Shown: positions 59,084-64,000 of the stretch, piece by piece
How positions within the stretch are numbered: position 1 is the first letter of the stretch
How the letters are laid out: each line of letters opens with the position of its first letter
Source of the DNA: Flavobacterium sp. 90
Lineage (GTDB): Bacteria > Bacteroidota > Bacteroidia > Flavobacteriales > Flavobacteriaceae
Direction: 5' to 3'
NCBI RefSeq assembly: GCF_004339525.1
Contig: NZ_SMGE01000001.1
Coordinates: forward strand, 806,001 to 870,000
DNA length: 64,000 nucleotides
Notes under the pieces: generated by a model
The model's database searches: none
What the model was told of the DNA's origin: nothing
Seen by the model: the letters and a program-made list of their open reading frames with translations, nothing else
Program-made: the position numbers and the translations under genes

Positions 59084-61117
59084 ATGACAACTAATAAATC
59101 CACATCGTTGTTTGAAAGCAAACAGGTAAAAGAAGCTTTAGTGCAATCTTTTGTGAAGCTGAATCCAAAAATGATGATCAAAAATCCGGTAATGTTTACC
59201 GTAGAAATAGGAACTGCCATTATGTTTGCTGTTTGTGTTTCTATATTAATGGGAGCAACTGACCAAGGTAGTTTTACTTATAATTTAATTGTGTTTTTAA
59301 TTTTACTAGCAACACTTTTGTTTGCCAATTTCGCAGAGGCAATTGCCGAAGCCAGAGGAAAAGCACAAGCAGATAGTTTAAGAAAAACACGGGAAGAAAC
59401 TCCGGCAAGACAAATTTTGCCTAACGGAGAAATTAAAAATATCAGTTCATCTGAATTGAAAAAAGGAGATATTTTCGTTTGCGAAGCTGGAGATTTAATT
59501 GCAACCGATGGTGAAATTATCGAAGGTTTAGCAACGATTGACGAAAGTGCCATTACGGGAGAAAGTGCTCCTGTAATTCGGGAAGCTGGTGGTGATAAAT
59601 CATCTGTAACTGGAGGAACAAAAGTATTATCTGATAAAATTAAAGTAATCGTAACCTCTGAACCAGGCGAAAGCTTTCTGGACAAAATGATTGCTTTGGT
59701 TGAAGGTGCAAGCCGTCAGAAAACACCAAACGAAATTGCTTTAACGATCTTATTAGCTGCATTTACTTTAATATTCGTGATTGTGTGCGTTACGCTAAAA
59801 CCGTTTGCCGACTATGCAAATGCACCCATCACGATTGCGGCTTTTATTGCACTATTCGTTTGTTTGATTCCAACTACAATTGGTGGTTTATTATCAGCAA
59901 TTGGAATTGCGGGAATGGACAGAGCGTTGCGTGCGAACGTAATTACAAAATCAGGAAAAGCGGTTGAAACTGCCGGAGATATTGATGTATTGCTTTTGGA
60001 TAAAACCGGAACAATCACGATAGGAAACCGAAAAGCAACAAATTTCTACCCTGCAAAAGGTGTTACTGAAGAAGATTTTATAAAATCTGCCGTGTTAAGT
60101 TCACTAGCAGATGACACTCCGGAAGGGAAAAGTATCGTGGAACTGGCAGGTGCCGAAACTGCCAATAAATTATCAATTGAAGGTGCTACTTTAATCAAAT
60201 TTACTGCTGAAACCAGAACTTCCGGAGTTATTTTAAAAGACGGAACTAATATTAGAAAAGGTGCTCAGGATGCTGCAAAAAACATTGCAAAACAAGCCGG
60301 AAATAATTTCCCTGAAGATACTGCTCAAAAAGTAATTGATATTTCGTCTAAAGGAGGAACACCATTAGTTGTAATTAAAAATGATCAGGTTCAAGGTGTT
60401 ATCGAATTGCAGGATATCATTAAAACAGGAATGAAAGAACGTTTTAACCGATTGAGAAAAATGGGTGTAAAAACGGTAATGGTTACCGGAGATAATCCGC
60501 TTACGGCGAAATTTATCGCAGAAGCTGCAGGTGTTGATGATTTTATTGCCGAAGCAAAACCTGAAGACAAAATGAATTACATCAAAAACGAACAAAACCT
60601 GGGTAAACTTGTTGCCATGATGGGTGACGGAACGAACGATGCTCCTGCCCTTGCTCAAGCCAATGTTGGTGTTGCGATGAACAGCGGAACTCAGGCTGCA
60701 AAAGAAGCAGGAAACATGGTCGATCTTGACAATGACCCAACGAAACTAATCGAAATTATCGAAATTGGAAAACAGCTTTTAATGACTCGAGGAACTTTAA
60801 CTACTTTTTCTATTGCAAATGACGTTGCGAAATATTTTGCTATTGTTCCTGCTCTTTTTATTACTGCGATTCCTGCGCTTGAAGGCTTAAATATCATGCG
60901 TTTACATAGTCCTGAAAGTGCGATTTTATCGGCGGTAATTTTTAATGCGATCATTATTCCGATATTGATTCCGTTAGCGTTGAGAGGTGTAGATTATAAA
61001 CCAATTGGTGCAAGCGCAATCCTAAAAAGAAACCTATTGATTTACGGTTTAGGTGGATTGATTGTCCCTTTTATCGGAATTAAATTAATTGATTTACTCG
61101 TAACATTTTTTATTTAG
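59084..61117 (+). CDS. kdpB: potassium-transporting ATPase subunit KdpB
   Basis: This 677-residue P-type ATPase is the energy-coupling subunit of Kdp. Visible sites are the phosphorylation motif DKTGTIT in [14 protein letters not shown], the actuator TGES in [11 protein letters not shown], nucleotide-domain KGAQD in [11 protein letters not shown], the hinge [10 protein letters not shown] and [20 protein letters not shown]. Length fits the family (~680). The start [18 protein letters not shown] is well placed. kdpC follows after 98 bases. Confidence 0.97.
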   Translation: MTTNKSTSLFESKQVKEALVQSFVKLNPKMMIKNPVMFTVEIGTAIMFAVCVSILMGATDQGSFTYNLIVFLILLATLLFANFAEAIAEARGKAQADSLRKTREETPARQILPNGEIKNISSSELKKGDIFVCEAGDLIATDGEIIEGLATIDESAITGESAPVIREAGGDKSSVTGGTKVLSDKIKVIVTSEPGESFLDKMIALVEGASRQKTPNEIALTILLAAFTLIFVIVCVTLKPFADYANAPITIAAFIALFVCLIPTTIGGLLSAIGIAGMDRALRANVITKSGKAVETAGDIDVLLLDKTGTITIGNRKATNFYPAKGVTEEDFIKSAVLSSLADDTPEGKSIVELAGAETANKLSIEGATLIKFTAETRTSGVILKDGTNIRKGAQDAAKNIAKQAGNNFPEDTAQKVIDISSKGGTPLVVIKNDQVQGVIELQDIIKTGMKERFNRLRKMGVKTVMVTGDNPLTAKFIAEAAGVDDFIAEAKPEDKMNYIKNEQNLGKLVAMMGDGTNDAPALAQANVGVAMNSGTQAAKEAGNMVDLDNDPTKLIEIIEIGKQLLMTRGTLTTFSIANDVAKYFAIVPALFITAIPALEGLNIMRLHSPESAILSAVIFNAIIIPILIPLALRGVDYKPIGASAILKRNLLIYGLGGLIVPFIGIKLIDLLVTFFI

Positions 61118-61215
61118 TGAAATGTGATTTGTAAAATGTGAAATAATGAAATCAAAAAAACACAGATAACAATTTACAAATCACTTTTTACTTCTAACAT
61201 CTTACACAAAAAACA

Positions 61216-61779
61216 ATGAAAACAATATTTTCACTAGTAAAACTTACACTGCTTACCGTAATATTATTTGCAGTTATTTATCCTCTTGCGATTTACGGAA
61301 TTGCACAATTTGCTCCTAATCATGGAAAAGGAGAAACTATTTTGGTTAATGGAAAAGTAGTTGGTTACCAAAAGATAGGTCAGAAATTTGATAAGTCGAA
61401 TTATTTCTGGGGAAGACCATCGGCTGTGGATTATAACGCTGCCGGAAGTGCCGGAAGTAACAAAGGACCAAGTAATGCTGAATATTTAGCTTTGGTTCAA
61501 AAAAGAATTGACACTCTTTTACTAGTTCATCCTTATTTAAAAAAATCTGATATTCCATCAGATATGGTGACTGCTTCAGGAAGTGGATTAGATCCTAATA
61601 TTTCTCCGCAAGGCGCTTTGATTCAGGTGAAACGTGTTGCCAAAGAAAGAAAATTGTCTGAGGATAAAGTAAAAGCTTTGGTTGAAGCAAACATTAATAC
61701 AGCTGTTATGGGACCTGAAACAGTTAATGTTTTGGAATTGAATGTGGCTTTGGATGAGCTTTCTAAAAAAGGTTCTTAG
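61216..61779 (+). CDS. kdpC: potassium-transporting ATPase subunit KdpC
   Basis: At 187 residues it has one N-terminal transmembrane helix (VKLTLLTVILFAVIYPLAIY) and a periplasmic domain with family strings GKVVGYQKIGQKFDKSNYFW GRPSA, AGSAGSNKGPSN, ASGSGLDPNISPQGALIQVK, and ending VNVLELNVALDEL. It supports K+ and nucleotide affinity of the complex. A dense set of palindromes follows the stop codon. Confidence 0.96.
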   Translation: MKTIFSLVKLTLLTVILFAVIYPLAIYGIAQFAPNHGKGETILVNGKVVGYQKIGQKFDKSNYFWGRPSAVDYNAAGSAGSNKGPSNAEYLALVQKRIDTLLLVHPYLKKSDIPSDMVTASGSGLDPNISPQGALIQVKRVAKERKLSEDKVKALVEANINTAVMGPETVNVLELNVALDELSKKGS

Positions 61780-61793
61780 GTTCTGAGTCAATA

Positions 61794-61811
61794 TCCCGAT
61801 AGCTATCGGGA
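61794..61811. repeat. 18-bp perfect palindrome after kdpC
   Basis: TCCCGATAGCTATCGGGA is fully self-complementary and begins 15 bases after the kdpC stop, with TTTTT a few bases beyond. It may end or stabilise the kdp transcript. Confidence 0.65.
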
Positions 61812-61823
61812 CTAAGTTTTTAT

Positions 61824-61850
61824 CCTAACAGGTTTTTAAAACCTGTTAGG
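61824..61850. repeat. dispersed palindrome, ACAGGTTT family
   Basis: CCTAACAGGTTT and AAACCTGTTAGG are arms around a short T/A loop. The family also occurs at 62013-62039 and, with compensating base changes, at 41342-41372. Confidence 0.75.
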
Positions 61851-61878
61851 TATGACAAAGTGATTCTCTCATTTAATG

Positions 61879-61964
61879 TCATTGCGAGGAACGAAGCAAC
61901 CTTACTAATAATGAGACATAAAGTTGGATTTTGCAAATGTGGTTGCTTCGTTCCTCGCAATGAC
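61879..61964. repeat. 24-bp perfect inverted repeat
   Basis: The arm starting GTCATTGCGAGGAACGAAGC (61879-61902) is the exact reverse complement of 61941-61964; 38 bases lie between. A lone right arm recurs at 62224-62245, next to the porin start. Confidence 0.85.
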
Positions 61965-62012
61965 AAACTGTGGCGAGAATTAAAATCGAAAAACTAAATC
62001 TTATAATAAATA

Positions 62013-62039
62013 CCTAACAGGTTTTGGAAACCTGTTAGG
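62013..62039. repeat. dispersed palindrome, ACAGGTTT family
   Basis: CCTAACAGGTTT and AAACCTGTTAGG surround loop TGG. It is identical in its arms to 61824-61850. Confidence 0.75.
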
Positions 62040-62070
62040 ATAAATAAATGCCCTTTTTTACCCCAAATAT

Positions 62071-62184
62071 CCTAGCCCCGATAGTAGTGGAAATCCTTTT
62101 ACTTTTTTCTTTAAAAAGTAAAAGATTGAAACGGATTGCTTCGCCAGTTCGCACTTTCAGGCTCGGGTGCAGGAAATAGCTCCT
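62071..62184. ncRNA. dispersed structured element (Flavo-1-like), copy 2
   Basis: CCTAGCCCCGAT, GTGGAAATCC, GATTGAAA and GGAAATAGCTCCT match copy 1 at 41188-41269. The variable hairpin is TTTTACTTTTT / AAAAAGTAAAA, unrelated in sequence but equally paired. There is an extra ~32-base segment before the right end. Confidence 0.55.
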
Positions 62185-62223
62185 AAAAAATCTACTAAAA
62201 TAAATAACCCAATGAGGATGAGA

Positions 62224-62245
62224 TTGCTTCGTTCCTCGCAATGAC
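62224..62245. repeat. single arm of the 61879/61941 repeat, overlapping a false start codon
   Basis: TTGCTTCGTTCCTCGCAATG+AC repeats the right arm at 61943-61964. The ATG inside it is in frame with the porin gene, but it belongs to the repeat. Confidence 0.75.
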
Positions 62246-62252
62246 TAACAAA

Positions 62253-63329
62253 ATGAAAAAAATAATACTTACCGCTTTAATCGTTTTTGGTTTTAGCAAT
62301 TTACATGCACAAGAAGAATCTAAAAGTCCGTTTACATTTTCAGGATATGTAGAGACTTATTATAGTTATGATTTTGGGAAACCAGAAGATCATACACGCC
62401 CGAACTTTTTTTACAATTTTAATAAAAGCAATGAAGTGAATATTAATTTAGGTATGGCAAAAGTGAATTATTGGAAAGAGAATGTTCGTGGAAATTTTGC
62501 TTTAATGGCGGGAACTTACGCCGAATATAACATGGCGGCGGAACAAGGTTTATTGAAAAATATCTACGAAGCAAATGTTGGTGTTAAGATTTCCCAAAGC
62601 CATAATTTATGGATTGATGCGGGAATTATGCCGGCTCACATAGGTTTTGAAAGTGCGATTGGAAAAGATTGTCAGACTTTGACGAGAAGCATTTTGGCTG
62701 AAAACTCTCCTTATTATGAAACGGGAGTTAAAATTGGTTACACATCTGAGTCCGGGAAATGGTATCTGGCCGGAATGTACTTGAACGGATGGCAACGTAT
62801 CGAGAAGGTAAAAGGCAATCAAACGCCAGCTTTTGGAACGCAGATTACTTATAAACCATCAGATAAAGTGGTTTTGAACTGGAGTACTTATGTTGGAAAT
62901 GAACAACCAGATATTGACAAAAAATGGCGCTATTTTAATAACTTTTATGGGCAATTTAAAGTAACGGATAAAACAAATGTTACGGCTGGTTTTGATGTTG
63001 GATCGCAACAAGCGGCTAAAAACAGTAATAAATATGATACTTGGTTTTCGCCAGTTTTGATTCTGCAATACAAACCTACTGATAAAATTCAGCTTGCAGC
63101 TCGTGGTGAATATTATAGTGATGAAAAAGGAGTCATTATTACAACAGGAACTCCAAATGGTTTTAAAACTTACGGATTTTCAGCTAACTTTGATTACTTA
63201 GTTACTGATAATGTAATGTTTAGATTAGAAGCAAGGAATCTTTCTAGTAAAGATGAAATATTTACAAAAGACAATCTGCCTACGAATACAAATGCGTTTG
63301 TAACGTCTTCGCTGGCGATCTCATTCTAG
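62253..63329 (+). CDS. outer-membrane beta-barrel porin of the kdp locus
   Basis: I start at MKKIILTALIVFGFSNLHAQ (62253), a clean signal peptide; the in-frame ATG at 62241 lies in a repeat. The mature ~338 residues form alternating amphipathic strands (FTFSGYVETYYSYDFGKPED, VGVKISQSHNLWIDAGIMPA, KVVLNWSTYVGNEQPD) and end with an aromatic barrel terminus (VTSSLAISF). This resembles the putative beta-barrel porin family found between kdpC and kdpD in many Bacteroidota. It may let K+ or other ions cross the outer membrane. That role is inferred from synteny. Confidence 0.8.
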   Translation: MKKIILTALIVFGFSNLHAQEESKSPFTFSGYVETYYSYDFGKPEDHTRPNFFYNFNKSNEVNINLGMAKVNYWKENVRGNFALMAGTYAEYNMAAEQGLLKNIYEANVGVKISQSHNLWIDAGIMPAHIGFESAIGKDCQTLTRSILAENSPYYETGVKIGYTSESGKWYLAGMYLNGWQRIEKVKGNQTPAFGTQITYKPSDKVVLNWSTYVGNEQPDIDKKWRYFNNFYGQFKVTDKTNVTAGFDVGSQQAAKNSNKYDTWFSPVLILQYKPTDKIQLAARGEYYSDEKGVIITTGTPNGFKTYGFSANFDYLVTDNVMFRLEARNLSSKDEIFTKDNLPTNTNAFVTSSLAISF

Positions 63330-63337
63330 TATTTATT

Positions 63338-63528
63338 TGCCACAGATTGCACAGATCAAAAGGATTATTAAATTACTCAGTGTGAATTTCTGCCACAAAT
63401 TACACAAATTTACACAAATTTACACAAATTAAACTAGTCAATTTCATGCCATTTTTCAAATAAAAAATTCGTGTAAATTTATGTAATTCGTGGCTAAAAA
63501 ATCTTTTTAATCTGTGCAATCTGTGGCT
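63338..63528. repeat. nested double palindrome between porin and kdpD
   Basis: Outer arms GCCACAGATTGCACAGAT (from 63339) and ATCTGTGCAATCTGTGGC (to 63527) enclose inner arms GCCACAAATTACACAAATTT (from 63392) and AATTCGTGTAAATTTATG+TAATTCGTGGC (to 63494). The inner pair resembles the palindrome at 47878-47970. No gene lies in the 245-base spacer. Confidence 0.75.
63401..63430. repeat. 10-bp tandem repeat, three copies
   Basis: TACACAAATT occurs three times in a row inside the left inner arm of the nested palindrome. Confidence 0.8.
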
Positions 63529-63574
63529 AAAAAAAATTAAAAAACTTTGTGACTTAGCACCTTCACACAAACAT

Positions 63575-64000
63575 ATGAAAGAAGAAAAAGAAAATAACGC
63601 ACAGCACTTTCTCGATTTAATTCAGAAATCACGAAAAGGAAAGTTTAAAGTCTATATTGGGATGAGCGCCGGTGTGGGGAAAACTTATCGGATGTTACAA
63701 GAAGCACATTCGTTGTTGAAGAACGGAATTGATGTGAAAATTGGCTACATCGAAACACATATGCGAAAGGAAACGCATGAACTTTTATCTGGTTTGCCCG
63801 TAATTCCGCGGCGAACCATTTTCTATAAAGGGAAAGAGCTGGAAGAACTCGATGTTCAGGCAATTATAAACCTTAGACCTGAAGTGGTAATTGTTGATGA
63901 ATTAGCGCACACGAATGTTGAAGGAAGCAAAAATGAAAAACGCTGGCAGGATGTTCTGGAAATTCTGGAAGCGGGAATCAATGTGATTTCGGCAGTGAAT
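63575..64000 (+). CDS. kdpD: KdpD sensor kinase, N-terminal part
   Basis: 142 codons are visible and the frame is open at the window edge. MKEEKENNAQHFLDLIQKSR is followed by GKFKVYIGMSAGVGKTYRML (Walker A GMSAGVGKT), DVKIGYIETHMRKET, GLPVIPRRT, and VVIVDELAHTNVEGS (Walker B). This is the KdpD cytosolic sensor/ATP-binding domain. Full KdpD is a membrane histidine kinase that responds to potassium limitation; some Bacteroidota forms are shorter, which cannot be judged here. It follows the porin after a nested palindrome. Confidence 0.93.
   Translation, partial: MKEEKENNAQHFLDLIQKSRKGKFKVYIGMSAGVGKTYRMLQEAHSLLKNGIDVKIGYIETHMRKETHELLSGLPVIPRRTIFYKGKELEELDVQAIINLRPEVVIVDELAHTNVEGSKNEKRWQDVLEILEAGINVISAVN

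Noticed and set aside
61346..61791. Minus-strand frames over kdpC
   Set aside because: kdpC is certain on the plus strand; these are shadows.

Overview
The window looks like a chromosomal segment of a Flavobacterium-type member of the Bacteroidota. The reasons are AT-rich DNA, a giant type IX secretion (T9SS) type B substrate followed by PorP/SprF-like and OmpA-like genes, Bacteroidota-type promoters (TTTG near -33, TAnnTTTG near -7), and an rRNA operon of the order 16S - tRNA-Ile - tRNA-Ala - 23S - 5S. The genus is inferred; no database was searched.

Layout. 1-5.0 kb is the decaying tail of an RHS polymorphic-toxin locus: the end of a DUF4926-like gene, an orphan RHS-core/toxin cassette with a probable immunity gene, small unknown genes (one frameshifted), two copies of a ~368-bp non-coding module, and three copies of a short junction scar. 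5.0-6.0 kb is a repeat-containing lipoprotein. 6.1-17.6 kb (minus strand) is one tightly overlapping 13-gene operon for a compact type II secretion / type IV pilus-like machine: pseudopilins, prepilin peptidase, GspE ATPase, GspD secretin, GspL/M/C-like inner-membrane proteins and GspF, plus three accessory proteins (Fn3-like lipoprotein, MORN-type protein, beta-helix-like membrane protein). It is the best candidate for a poorly described system here. 17.9-18.9 kb is an S33 peptidase-like lipoprotein.

19.5-34.8 kb is a T9SS type B locus: a ~4,120-residue secreted protein (about 15 Ig/PKD-like modules, about 20 DUF11 modules, CHU_C-type C-terminal signal), then a PorP/SprF-like protein and a TPR/beta-propeller/OmpA-like protein. 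34.9-40.9 kb (minus) holds tRNA-Leu, tRNA-Phe and the rRNA operon, with three evenly spaced candidate promoters upstream of 16S. 41-50 kb is housekeeping-type content: a luciferase-like monooxygenase, a DUF2975/XRE pair, an ABC ATPase with a permease-M1 peptidase fusion, a polysaccharide deacetylase and an alpha/beta hydrolase.

50.2-56.2 kb encodes a TPR histidine kinase flanked by two sigma-54 activators with receiver domains. 56.5-64 kb is a kdp potassium-uptake locus: a conserved small gene, a 28-residue membrane peptide, kdpF, kdpA, kdpB, kdpC, an outer-membrane porin and the start of kdpD. No kdpE-type regulator is seen, so the adjacent NtrC-type regulator may control it (inference). The kdp spacers are unusually full of palindromic dispersed repeats.
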